The notes under the pieces are model-generated. The model saw only the letters and a program-made list of their open reading frames with translations, searched no databases and had not been told where the DNA came from. From CAYSGX01 sp964518215 (GTDB lineage Bacteria > Bacteroidota > Bacteroidia > Chitinophagales > CAIOSU01), in assembly GCA_964518215.1 (NCBI GenBank), contig CAZFFP010000004.1, positions 26,811 to 90,810 of the forward strand: a stretch of 64,000 nucleotides of DNA, in the 5' to 3' direction. The translations under genes and the position numbers were made by a program. Shown here piece by piece: positions 1 through 7,611 of this stretch. Each line of letters starts with the position of its first letter. The stretch's first letter is position 1.

Positions 1-285
1 CCCTAACCATCCGCTGATGAATGAAAAGTAATAGCGCAAAAATGATTCGCCCACGAGCAATACTATGAGCAGTATGGTCATGTTTCTTAAGCCTTCAAAA
101 TTTAAGCTCATGATGTCGCGGTCCACCGTAATTTGAATAATATAAGGTCGGGCGGGAGCAATAAGGGCAAGCAATACCGCCAAAGCAAGCGCACTGTAAA
201 ACTGCCGTTTGAAAGGGGCGGCAAGTTTCAGAATACGTTTCAGCAGTTGCCAGTCGAATATTTTTTGTTGGGGGGTATTTTCCAA
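1..285 (-). CDS. ABC exporter, N-terminal part (partial, runs off the window)
   Basis: The 95 visible codons open with TTG (283-285) and read into the transmembrane half of an MsbA-type ABC exporter. After a short cytoplasmic lead (KIFDWQLLKRILKLAAPFKR) come one hydrophobic segment (about residues 26-46), the charged ITVDRDIM turn that such exporters have after TM1, and a second hydrophobic segment. No ATPase domain can be seen because the gene leaves the window at base 1. The start is inferred: an in-frame TAG lies a few codons upstream and no ATG lies between. The gene follows the YhcG-type nuclease gene on the same strand with 24 bp between them. The substrate cannot be told. Confidence 0.7.
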   Translation of the reverse strand, partial: MENTPQQKIFDWQLLKRILKLAAPFKRQFYSALALAVLLALIAPARPYIIQITVDRDIMSLNFEGLRNMTILLIVLLVGESFLRYYFSFISGWLG

Positions 286-309
286 TGAATAATAAATTCT
301 ATGATGAAA

Positions 310-1359
310 CTATTTTTCTAAAATGATTGCTTTTACTTGTTTTTGCAGTAAGCGTTTTTCCGGCAGATATAATTGATACTTTGAAACAAAAATTTTGTTG
401 GAAACATTTCCCATCGCATATTCTACAAGCACTTCATCTTTTTCTGCCGAAAGAATAATTCCTATAGGTTCATTATCGTCCGCCACATTTTCTTCAGCTT
501 TGAAATAATTCAGATACAAATTCATTTGCCCAATATCGGTATGCTTCACGCGTCTGGTTTTCAAATCAATGATTACAAAGCATTTCAGTATTCTGTGATA
601 AAAAACAAGATCAACATAAAAATGGTTGTTGCGAATAGAAATTTTATATTGCCTTGCCACAAAAGAAAACCCTTTGCCGCGTTCCAATAGAAAAAACTGA
701 AGGTTATCTATGATTTTTTGCTCCAAACGTTTTTCTGTGATGCGCTGATTGTGAGGAATCTTTAAAAAATCAAGTATGTAAGGGTCTTTTACTATGGAAT
801 TTACATCTATTGTTGCCGGTAATTTTTTGGAAACTTCCGGTAATTTTTTCTTCTTGTTCTTATGAAATAAAGTTCGTTCATAAAGTGATGCATCTATTTG
901 TCTGCCTAGCTCTCTAACCGACCAATTTTCATGAATACACTGCTGCTTGTAAAATTTTCTTACACGCTCCTCAGTAACGCCCAATAATTTAACATAATGA
1001 CTCCAACTCAATTTGGCAGACACTGTCTGCCATTTTTGATAAGAGAGATAAAACCTTCGCATATCCAACACGTTGCGTCTGCCAAATCCTTTCCCGAATT
1101 GTTTTGTTAAATCTCTCGAAAGCATTGTCAGTAAAGCGCTTCCGTATTCTGCTCGCTCATGCCCCAACTGTTCATATTCAATGATGTGTCTGCCAATTTC
1201 CCAATTTGATTTTACCAATTCTATATTAACGGCACGAACTGCATTAGCTCTTGCCTGTCGGGCAGTAACACCTATATTATCAAGTAGCTTTTGATAAAGA
1301 GGTATTGCTTTTCGAGCAACTTTTTTAGGGTCTGACTTAGTAATTGATTTTTGTTTCAT
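310..1359 (-). CDS. YhcG-family PDDEXK nuclease domain protein (DUF1016)
   Basis: At 349 residues this matches the usual two-part YhcG layout. The N-terminal helical DUF1016_N domain (about 20-160) carries the family pattern NWEIGRHIIEYEQ and the FGRRNVLDMRRFY segment. The C-terminal domain (about 195-345) is a PD-(D/E)xK nuclease fold: E213, D250 in HFYVDLVFY and D265-L-K267 in VIIDLKTRR are the expected metal-binding and catalytic positions, followed by the QMNLYLNYF helix. Family members are common near mobile elements and restriction systems and are thought to act on DNA, but the exact role is unsettled. Here it stands between an ABC exporter and truA with no restriction or phage genes nearby, so it looks like a lone cargo gene. 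The start is the ATG at 1359. Confidence 0.85.
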   Translation of the reverse strand: MKQKSITKSDPKKVARKAIPLYQKLLDNIGVTARQARANAVRAVNIELVKSNWEIGRHIIEYEQLGHERAEYGSALLTMLSRDLTKQFGKGFGRRNVLDMRRFYLSYQKWQTVSAKLSWSHYVKLLGVTEERVRKFYKQQCIHENWSVRELGRQIDASLYERTLFHKNKKKKLPEVSKKLPATIDVNSIVKDPYILDFLKIPHNQRITEKRLEQKIIDNLQFFLLERGKGFSFVARQYKISIRNNHFYVDLVFYHRILKCFVIIDLKTRRVKHTDIGQMNLYLNYFKAEENVADDNEPIGIILSAEKDEVLVEYAMGNVSNKIFVSKYQLYLPEKRLLQKQVKAIILEK

Positions 1360-1439
1360 TAAATATTGAAACCTTAATTTTTATGCAAATCTAATCGAAA
1401 GCTGACTTCCGATGTTGAAACATTAATTGCAGGCTGTTA

Positions 1440-2186
1440 CTACTCCTCAATAAAAGCGTATTTCACATCCACCAGATACAAGCCGTGGGGCGAAGCCGAT
1501 TTTACAAATTTGAATCGCTTTTTGTTTTCGATGGTTTCAACAAATTCATCAACCGAAAGTTTTCCCGAACCGATATGCAACATAGCGCCCATAGTGAGCC
1601 GCACCATAGAGCGCAGAAAACGATTGGCGGCTATACGATATACCCACGTGCGTTCATGTTCGTTTTTTGTCCAGAACGATTCGGTTACCGTGCAGATGGT
1701 GGTTTTGGCGCTGTGGTTTTCGCGGCACAGCGAATAAAAATCGGTGAAGCGCGGCAGCAGCGAAGCGGCATATTGCATTTTTTCAAAGTCTAATGGTTCG
1801 CCTCTATACCACAAACATTTACCAATGAGAAAGGGCGATTTCTGCAAAACCATTTTGTATTCGTAGGCGCGATGCGTGGCATGAAAACGGGCATGTGCAT
1901 TTGGCTCTACGGGAATAATTCTGAAAACAGCAATGCGGTCGGGCAGTATGCCGTTGATTTTTTTGATGAAAATGACGGGAATGGTTTTTTCCGTATCGAA
2001 ATGCAGATAAAATTGTGTGGCATGAACGCCTGTGTCGGTGCGTCCGCAACCGTAGGTAAACACCTCTTCTCCAAAAACTAGCGACAAGGCTTTGTTGATT
2101 TCAGCCTGCACCGTGTTGCCGTTTATTTGCAGTTGCCAACCGGAGTATCCGGTGCCGTCAAAAGCAATTTCGAGAAAGTAGCGCAT
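1440..2186 (-). CDS. truA: tRNA pseudouridine(38-40) synthase TruA
   Basis: TruA converts U38-U40 of the tRNA anticodon arm to pseudouridine. The catalytic aspartate is D51 in the conserved GCGRTDTGVHA motif. The N-terminal YFLEIAFDGTGYSGWQ strand and the C-terminal FLRSMVRLTMGAMLHIG helix that lines the RNA cleft are both present. The length (248 aa) is normal for the family. It is a single-copy housekeeping gene. An 80 bp spacer separates it from the downstream nuclease gene and about 115 bp from the gene upstream, so it may be transcribed alone. Confidence 0.95.
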   Translation of the reverse strand: MRYFLEIAFDGTGYSGWQLQINGNTVQAEINKALSLVFGEEVFTYGCGRTDTGVHATQFYLHFDTEKTIPVIFIKKINGILPDRIAVFRIIPVEPNAHARFHATHRAYEYKMVLQKSPFLIGKCLWYRGEPLDFEKMQYAASLLPRFTDFYSLCRENHSAKTTICTVTESFWTKNEHERTWVYRIAANRFLRSMVRLTMGAMLHIGSGKLSVDEFVETIENKKRFKFVKSASPHGLYLVDVKYAFIEE

Positions 2187-2301
2187 GGTTAGTTGGCAGT
2201 TGGTAGTTTACGATTGTGAATAATTCACTTTTCTAAAAACAGAAGTATTTTTTTGTAGAATTTTTTAGCAAAATATATTAGCTCTCAGACCTACTGCAAA
2301 C

Positions 2302-3831
2302 TTACTTCCTTTTAACCTCATACACATCTGTTCTTCTGTCTTTCAGATTATTTACGCTGCCATAGCTGTGCAGTTGTTTGAGTAAATCAACATCTACATC
2401 AACAATCAAAGTCATTTCTGTATTGGGTGTTGCTTCGGCTTTGATACCGTTGGTAGGAAATGCAAAATCTGAAGGCGTAAATACTGCCGACTGCGCATAT
2501 TGAATATCCATATTATTCACCTTCGGAAGATTACCTACGCAACCCGCAATGGCAACATAACATTCGTTTTCGATGGCTCTTGCCTGAGCGCATCGTTGCA
2601 CGCGCGTGAATCCGTTTTGTGTATCGGTAAGAAATGGCACAAAAAGAATTTGCATGCCTTCATCTACCATAATTCGCGGCAATTCCGGAAACTCTACATC
2701 ATAACAAATCAAAATGCCGATTTTTCCGCAATCGGTATCAAAAGTTTTGAACTCTGTGCCGCCCACCATACCCCAGTAGCTCACTTCGCTCGGAGTAATA
2801 TGCACCTTTCGATACATTTCGTTAGAGCCATCTCTCCTGCAAAGAAAACCTACGTTGAATAGTTTTTCGCCTTCAAGGTAAGGCATGCTTCCGGTGATAA
2901 TATTGATGTTGTATGAAATGGCAAATTCCTGAAATTTCTTTTTGATGGTGTCTGTATATTCCGCCAACTTTCTGATAGCCTGTGCTTCGGGTAAGTGATT
3001 GTAATCTGCCATGAGAGGCGCATTGAAAAATTCGGGAAACAAAACAAAATCGCTGTTATAATCTGAAACCGCATCAACAAAAAATTCTACCTGCTCAAAC
3101 AGCGCATCGAGATTGTTCAGCGGACGCATTTGCCATTGCACCAATGCCAACCGAACTATGGATTTTGGAATATTCAACGGATTGGTGGGCTTGGTGTAGT
3201 AGATGTTGTGCCATTCCAAAAGGGTAGCATAATCTTGCGAAGCCGAATCGCCCGGCAGGTATCCTTTAATGACTCGCTTTACGTGAAAATCGTTGTTCAA
3301 CTGAAAAGTAAGCACAGGGTCGAACAGTTCTTTCAGCTTCACTTTTTCAATGTATTCTTTGGGCGACATTTCATCTTTATGTTTTTTATATCCCGGAATT
3401 CTGCCACCATAAACAATAGATTTCAAATTGAGGCTTTCGCACAATTCTTTTCGGGCATCATACAGCCTTCTGCCCAAGCGCAAGCCGCGATATTCCTGAT
3501 TAATAAACACATCAATGCCATACAATACATCGCCTTCGAAAGTATGCGTGCTGAAAGTGAAATTTCCGGTAATGTCGGCATAAGTATGTTGCTCATCGAG
3601 ATTTTCAGATTTGATGATGAGCGACAGGGCGCAGCCCACTACTTTATCATCTACCACCACTGCAAATTGCCCTTGCGGAAATTTTTCGAGTAAGGTTTTG
3701 ATTTGATGTTCGTGCCAATAAGAGCCTGCCATGTCGTGATAAGCCTGAATCATAGAATCTTTCAACTCGAGATAATCTTCAATAGCCAGTTCTCTGACTT
3801 TTATTTCTTTGATAGTTTTAATAGACATCAT
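2302..3831 (-). CDS. GNAT acetyltransferase-nitrilase fusion protein
   Basis: Two enzymes are joined in 509 residues. Residues about 10-190 form a GNAT N-acetyltransferase; its acetyl-CoA loop is near 112-124 (QEYRGLRLGRRLYDARK). Residues about 225-505 form a carbon-nitrogen hydrolase (nitrilase superfamily) with all three catalytic residues: E267 (FVLFPEFFN), K342 (YRKVHITPSE) and C376 (IGILICYDVEFPE). This fusion is a recognised family in Bacteroidota and Proteobacteria; the natural substrate is not established. A small amide or amine substrate acted on by both halves is a reasonable inference. The start MMSIKT has two adjacent ATGs and either could be used. It is monocistronic, with 115 bp to truA and 260 bp to the divergent ZIP gene. 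Confidence 0.9.
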   Translation of the reverse strand: MMSIKTIKEIKVRELAIEDYLELKDSMIQAYHDMAGSYWHEHQIKTLLEKFPQGQFAVVVDDKVVGCALSLIIKSENLDEQHTYADITGNFTFSTHTFEGDVLYGIDVFINQEYRGLRLGRRLYDARKELCESLNLKSIVYGGRIPGYKKHKDEMSPKEYIEKVKLKELFDPVLTFQLNNDFHVKRVIKGYLPGDSASQDYATLLEWHNIYYTKPTNPLNIPKSIVRLALVQWQMRPLNNLDALFEQVEFFVDAVSDYNSDFVLFPEFFNAPLMADYNHLPEAQAIRKLAEYTDTIKKKFQEFAISYNINIITGSMPYLEGEKLFNVGFLCRRDGSNEMYRKVHITPSEVSYWGMVGGTEFKTFDTDCGKIGILICYDVEFPELPRIMVDEGMQILFVPFLTDTQNGFTRVQRCAQARAIENECYVAIAGCVGNLPKVNNMDIQYAQSAVFTPSDFAFPTNGIKAEATPNTEMTLIVDVDVDLLKQLHSYGSVNNLKDRRTDVYEVKRK

Positions 3832-4060
3832 TTTTTAGTTTATCATTTAATATAGCAAATCTATCTGAAATCAAATATTTCGACACAAGGCAATCGAATT
3901 TAAATTTTCAGGAACAACCGGACATCCAGTAAAATCAAGGAATTTATTTCACGAAACATGAGGGGTTTATTTTTTTGCAAAAAAGAAAGCACCGCAAACA
4001 AAAGTTTTCAGATAAAGATCTAATTACTCTGCGATTAATTATGGCCTGTTAAAAAGTATT

Positions 4061-4083
4061 TTTAGATTTGTCTAAATTTTAGA
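4061..4083 (+). promoter_or_regulatory. Palindromic operator overlapping the -7 element of the ZIP transporter gene
   Basis: TTTAGA-TTTG-TCTAAA at 4061-4076 is a perfect 6+6 inverted repeat with a 4-base centre. Its right arm also pairs with a third half site (TCTAA-ATT-TTAGA, 4071-4083). The sequence TAGATTTG at 4063-4070 fits the Bacteroidota -7 consensus TAnnTTTG, so a bound repressor would cover the promoter. The ATG lies 17 bp after the first palindrome. The form resembles sites of metal-responsive DtxR/MntR-type repressors, which suits a metal transporter; this is inference. No clear -33 TTG is seen at the usual distance. Confidence 0.6.
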
Positions 4084-4092
4084 TGATTTTCT

Positions 4093-4920
4093 ATGGAGCA
4101 ATTAGAAAACTATTTTCACGCTATTGGTCCTGTTTGGTCGGCACTTATTGCAACAACTTTCACTTGGCTGATAACTGCACTTGGCGCATCATTAGTGTTT
4201 TTATTCAGAACCATGCACCGTGGCGTGCTCGATGCTATGCTGGGATTTACCGGAGGCGTTATGATAGCGGCCAGTTTTTGGTCGTTGCTAAGTCCTGCTA
4301 TTGAAATGTCTGAAAAAATTTACCCTTCCATGCCCTGGATGCCTGCGGCTGTCGGATTTTTTTTGGGAGCCATTTTTCTTTTCATACTCGATAAATACAT
4401 GCCGCATCTGCACATCAATTTTTCTGAAGATGAAACTGAGGGTATGAAAACACAATGGCACAATACCACACTTTTAGTGCTCGCCATTACTTTGCATAAT
4501 ATTCCTGAAGGTTTGGCTGTAGGCGTATTGTTTGGCGCTGCCGCTTTGGGTATGGAAGACGCGAGTGTGGCTGGAGCCATAGTATTGGCTTTGGGAATTG
4601 GAATTCAGAACTTCCCTGAAGGCATTGCTGTTTCGATGCCTTTGAGAAGAATGGGAGTGAGCCGGCTGAAAAGTTTTTGGTATGGACAACTATCTGCCAT
4701 TGTTGAGCCGGTTGCCGGAGTTATTGGAGCGCTTACTGTAATTTATATGCAGCCCATATTGCCCTTTGCCCTTGCCTTTGCAGCAGGCGCTATGATATAT
4801 GTAGTAGTAGAAGAAGTAATTCCCGAAACGCAACGCGACAAGTACACCGATGTAGCAGTGCTTGGTTTTATTGGAGGCTTCTTAGTGATGATGATATTGG
4901 ATGTGGCATTAACAGCTTAG
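4093..4920 (+). CDS. ZIP family divalent metal transporter (GufA/ZIP11-like)
   Basis: This inner-membrane protein (275 aa, about eight hydrophobic segments) should import Zn2+ or a related divalent metal. TM4 has the metal-binding motif H135-N-I-P138-E139-G, and TM5 has Q172-N173-F-P175-E176-G, both hallmarks of ZIP proteins. The QNFPEG version with SMPLRRMG after it is typical of the GufA/ZIP11 branch. A short acidic, histidine-containing loop (HLHINFSEDETEG, about 105-117) lies between TM3 and TM4 and may bind metal. An alternative ATG at 4083 is in another frame; 4093 is the right start. The palindrome just upstream suggests repression by a metal-responsive regulator. Metal specificity cannot be told from the sequence. 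Confidence 0.93.
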   Translation: MEQLENYFHAIGPVWSALIATTFTWLITALGASLVFLFRTMHRGVLDAMLGFTGGVMIAASFWSLLSPAIEMSEKIYPSMPWMPAAVGFFLGAIFLFILDKYMPHLHINFSEDETEGMKTQWHNTTLLVLAITLHNIPEGLAVGVLFGAAALGMEDASVAGAIVLALGIGIQNFPEGIAVSMPLRRMGVSRLKSFWYGQLSAIVEPVAGVIGALTVIYMQPILPFALAFAAGAMIYVVVEEVIPETQRDKYTDVAVLGFIGGFLVMMILDVALTA

Positions 4921-5013
4921 AATTATTTCAATACAGAGCATAAAAGCGTTGAGCGAATACTAAATTCATTTTGAGTATTAATTCGGAACTTTGACTTATC
5001 AATTTTTCATTCC

Positions 5014-5766
5014 TTGTCCATTAACAAACAGAAAGTATCGGTTCAGTTGCACCACTTAGGATTTATTCCATACAAGCAGGCATGGGATTTTCAAGAGTTG
5101 TTATTTGAGCGTGCCACCAAACAAAAAGTGGGCAATCGCGAATTGCCCGATGATGAAAAAATTCCGGTAGAAAATCATTTTATTTTTTGTGAGCATCCAC
5201 ATGTAGTTACACTTGGGAAAACCGGTGATGAGTCAAATTTATTGTTGAGCGAAACCTTACTTCAATTGCGCGGAATTGAATTTTACAGAATCAATCGCGG
5301 GGGCGATGTTACTTATCACGGACCTGAACAAATTGTGGGCTACCCGATAATTGACCTCGACCAGTTTTTTACAGACATTCATAAATACCTGCGCACGCTC
5401 GAAGAGGTTATTATCAGAACTCTGGCTGAGTATGGCATTCGTGGTGAAAGGTATGATGGTTTCACGGGCGTGTGGTTAGATATAGCGCACCCTGCAAAAG
5501 CCCGAAAAATTTGCGCTATGGGTGTGCGTACCAGCAGGTGGATTACCATGCACGGATTTGCTTTGAATGTAAATAACGATTTGAGTTTTTTCGATTTTAT
5601 TATTCCCTGCGGAATTAAAGAAAAGCAGGTTACTTCATTAGAAAAAGAATTAGGAAGAAAAGTTGATAAAAAAGAAGTGAAAGCACACATTCAAAAACAT
5701 TTCTCCGAATTATTTGAGGCATCATTTGTAGCGCCTTCCGAAGCAGAGAAAATTGCTGTTAAGTAA
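5014..5766 (+). CDS. lipB: Octanoyltransferase LipB
   Basis: LipB moves octanoyl from acyl carrier protein to lipoyl domains, the first step of lipoate assembly. The catalytic pair is visible: K165 in ARKICAMGVR and C199 in FDFIIPCGI. The RINRGGDVTYHGPEQIVGYPI block (94-112) is the substrate-binding signature. The length (250 aa) fits the family. No ATG precedes the conserved LHHLGFIPY segment, so a TTG at 5014 is the likely start. The last 8 bases overlap the convergent SDR gene. Lipoate is needed by the glycine cleavage system, whose T protein gene (gcvT) lies 1.8 kb downstream on the same strand, but the two are not in one operon. Confidence 0.94.
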   Translation: MSINKQKVSVQLHHLGFIPYKQAWDFQELLFERATKQKVGNRELPDDEKIPVENHFIFCEHPHVVTLGKTGDESNLLLSETLLQLRGIEFYRINRGGDVTYHGPEQIVGYPIIDLDQFFTDIHKYLRTLEEVIIRTLAEYGIRGERYDGFTGVWLDIAHPAKARKICAMGVRTSRWITMHGFALNVNNDLSFFDFIIPCGIKEKQVTSLEKELGRKVDKKEVKAHIQKHFSELFEASFVAPSEAEKIAVK

Positions 5767-6586
5767 CTTTTGCTTTTTCCAAAAAACGGGCAAACAAAGC
5801 GGGAAAAAATCGTTTCAGATACACTCCGTAAATTTCCTTTTTCCCAATATAAACTTCATTTTTTTTCGCAGCTACAGCCGCTAATATTTTTTGTGCCGCA
5901 ATTTCTGCACTGATGCCTTTGGCAGTGGCATCATCCATTTTTTGTTGTGCACTGCCATCGGCAGTAAGCGCATTCATCGAAACATTGGTGTTCACAAAGC
6001 CAGGACAAATAATGGTAATCTTTATTTGGTCTTTGGTATGTTCGGCACGAAGACTATCAAAAAATCCATGAAGCGCATGTTTCGAAGCCGAATAACCCGA
6101 ACGGTATGGCGAGCCGAATTTTCCAACCAAACTGCTGATAACGGCAAAGTGCCCCGATTTTTTTTCGGCAAAATGAGGAAGCAATGCTTTGGTTAAAGCT
6201 ACGGTTCCGATAAAATTCACTTCCATTAATTTTCTGTCAACTTCAATATCTGTATCCATAGCCAGCGAACGCTGACTGATGCCGGCATTATGAATCATAA
6301 TATCAATGCCGCCAAAAATATTTATCGCGGTAGCGGTAGTTTCCATTGCTTTTTTATAATCGGCAAGGTCTAACGCCAATACCATTACATTCTCGGGATG
6401 AGTGCTGCTGTTCTTTATGGCAAGAAGTTCGCGTTCGTTGCGCGAAGAAATGATAAGGTTGCATCCGGTTTTAATCAAGGCTTCTGCCAAAGCCTTTCCA
6501 ATGCCCGATGACGCGCCCGTCAGCCAGACTGTTTTATTGTTGAAATAATTCAAGGTTGCATGTTTTATTTTTTGTCGAAGCTCCAT
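5759..6586 (-). CDS. Short-chain dehydrogenase/reductase (classical SDR)
   Basis: A classical Rossmann SDR of 275 residues. The cofactor loop is TGASSGIG (23-30), the structural NAG motif is at 100-102, and the catalytic Ser-Tyr-Lys set is S152, Y165 and K169 (YSASK). An arginine after the second strand (SSRN, 47-50) favours NADP(H). The C-terminal KRFFPALFARFLEKAK tail resembles the DltE/YqjQ-type SDRs that often work on lipid or ketone substrates; the substrate is not identifiable. The ATG at 6586 overlaps the upstream DoxX gene by 22 bp. An in-frame TTG at 6553 would give a shorter N-terminus more typical of SDRs and remove the overlap. The two genes are probably co-transcribed. Confidence 0.88.
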   Translation of the reverse strand: MELRQKIKHATLNYFNNKTVWLTGASSGIGKALAEALIKTGCNLIISSRNERELLAIKNSSTHPENVMVLALDLADYKKAMETTATAINIFGGIDIMIHNAGISQRSLAMDTDIEVDRKLMEVNFIGTVALTKALLPHFAEKKSGHFAVISSLVGKFGSPYRSGYSASKHALHGFFDSLRAEHTKDQIKITIICPGFVNTNVSMNALTADGSAQQKMDDATAKGISAEIAAQKILAAVAAKKNEVYIGKKEIYGVYLKRFFPALFARFLEKAKVT

Positions 6587-6942
6587 CCGCCCGGACCATA
6601 AGCCAAGACATATAATAACCCGCCAAGTATAGCAAGGTTTTTTGCAGATTGAAGCAAATGCTCAAAATCTCCATAGTCGCTATACATGATTAAAGTAGCG
6701 GGCACAATAAACATTACTAAAAAGAATGCGCCAATTTTAGTTTTGTAGCCAAACATCACCATCAGCGACCCAATAAGCGATAACAATATTCCTGCGGAAA
6801 GAAAGATTGCCGGAGCAGTTACTTCCTGTTCGGTTAAATATTGTTTCACAAAGCCGTAATGTTTTAATTGGCTTCCGGCAGAAAAAAGAAAAATTAAAGA
6901 GAGAAAAATACGGGCTAACAGCGGAACTAACTTTTGGCTCAT
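6565..6942 (-). CDS. DoxX family membrane protein
   Basis: A small membrane protein (125 aa from the ATG at 6942) with four hydrophobic segments and the DoxX signature LLARIFLSLIFLFSAGSQL at the N-terminus. DoxX-like proteins are linked to quinone or redox functions, but most members, including this one, have no assigned role. The frame stays open upstream to 7020, but those codons read through an inverted repeat and are not protein-like, so the internal ATG was chosen. It leads a probable two-gene operon with the SDR gene. A strong inverted repeat (6979-7070) lies just upstream. Confidence 0.82.
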   Translation of the reverse strand: MSQKLVPLLARIFLSLIFLFSAGSQLKHYGFVKQYLTEQEVTAPAIFLSAGILLSLIGSLMVMFGYKTKIGAFFLVMFIVPATLIMYSDYGDFEHLLQSAKNLAILGGLLYVLAYGPGGWSFDKK

Positions 6943-6978
6943 GGATACTATTTTTTTGAAAGTTACAAAAAGCTTTAT

Positions 6979-7070
6979 TAGACCGCTTTCATAATTCAAC
7001 TTTTTTTTTGGCCTCTCCATTTATCCCTCTCCAGCGAGGGGCAATTTGAATGAATGATGAAAGCGGTCTA
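6979..7070. repeat. 92-bp inverted-repeat element upstream of the DoxX gene
   Basis: TAGACCGCTTTCAT (6979-6992) is repeated exactly as its reverse complement at 7057-7070. Similarity continues inward with one interruption (ATTCAA-like ends). Between the arms lies a second hairpin, CCCTC-TCCAGC-GAGGG (7025-7040), and a T9 run. There is no room for a protein. It has the form of a small non-autonomous mobile element or a structured intergenic repeat. I see no target-site duplication that I can be sure of. Confidence 0.55.
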
Positions 7071-7611
7071 TTACTAAAATGCATCTAATTAAAATTAGAT
7101 GTATAATTAATCTCATATACATGGTTAAATGCACCGAAATTATTGAGCAAAATGGGTAGGTAAAATGGAAGGCTAAAAGCGTTTTGGCAAAACTCTTATG
7201 CTATGGGAAAAGAATAATTTAAAAAGTAAAACTCGACAGCCCTGTGGATTTTGAAATAGAGCAATGGTTCGAAGGAAAAAAGTAGCAAAGGGATAGTTCC
7301 AAATTTGAAGAATGCCAATTGCCTTGAGTTTAGAACATAGGCAAATTACTCATGCTGAAGCGTGTATTGGACCGTGTAATGCAAATACATCGAACGATCG
7401 AATATAATAGCAAGATGATAGGCGAACAAAAAGATGAACAAATTCAACAGAGCAAGAAAATGACAATATTAGCTTCATACAAAGAGCCGGAATATATGAT
7501 GAAAAGAGGGACGATGATATTCGCTCACAAAGAAATGAACACCGGAAGAATAAATAAACTCTGTTTAGATTTGCGCTCTGCAACAGAAAAAAAACCGGTT
7601 AACTTTTTATT
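7071..7611. other. Gene-poor stretch before gcvT
   Basis: About 540 bp with no convincing gene. It starts with a 20-bp palindrome (CATCTAATT-AA-AATTAGATG, 7082-7101). Near 7235-7290 one frame reads KVKLDSPVDFEIEQWFEGKK and then stops; this is protein-like but has a stop just before it and no start codon, so it may be the end of a decayed gene. An 87-codon open frame at 7352-7615 has poor composition and overlaps the gcvT start; I do not accept it as a gene. Confidence 0.5.
7082..7101. promoter_or_regulatory. 20-bp palindrome in the gene-poor stretch
   Basis: CATCTAATT and AATTAGATG are perfect 9-base arms with a 2-base centre. The size and symmetry fit a dimeric regulator site better than a terminator, and no T-run follows. 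No gene starts close by on either strand: DoxX starts 140 bp to the left on the minus strand and gcvT 510 bp to the right. The function is unknown. Confidence 0.35.

Noticed and set aside
3130..3693. 187-codon open frame antisense to the GNAT-nitrilase gene
   Set aside because: Pure shadow of a well-conserved gene whose active residues are all present.
7021..7611. Glycine riboswitch before gcvT
   Set aside because: I found no tandem aptamer pattern in this spacer; the only strong structures are the inverted repeats near 7000-7100.
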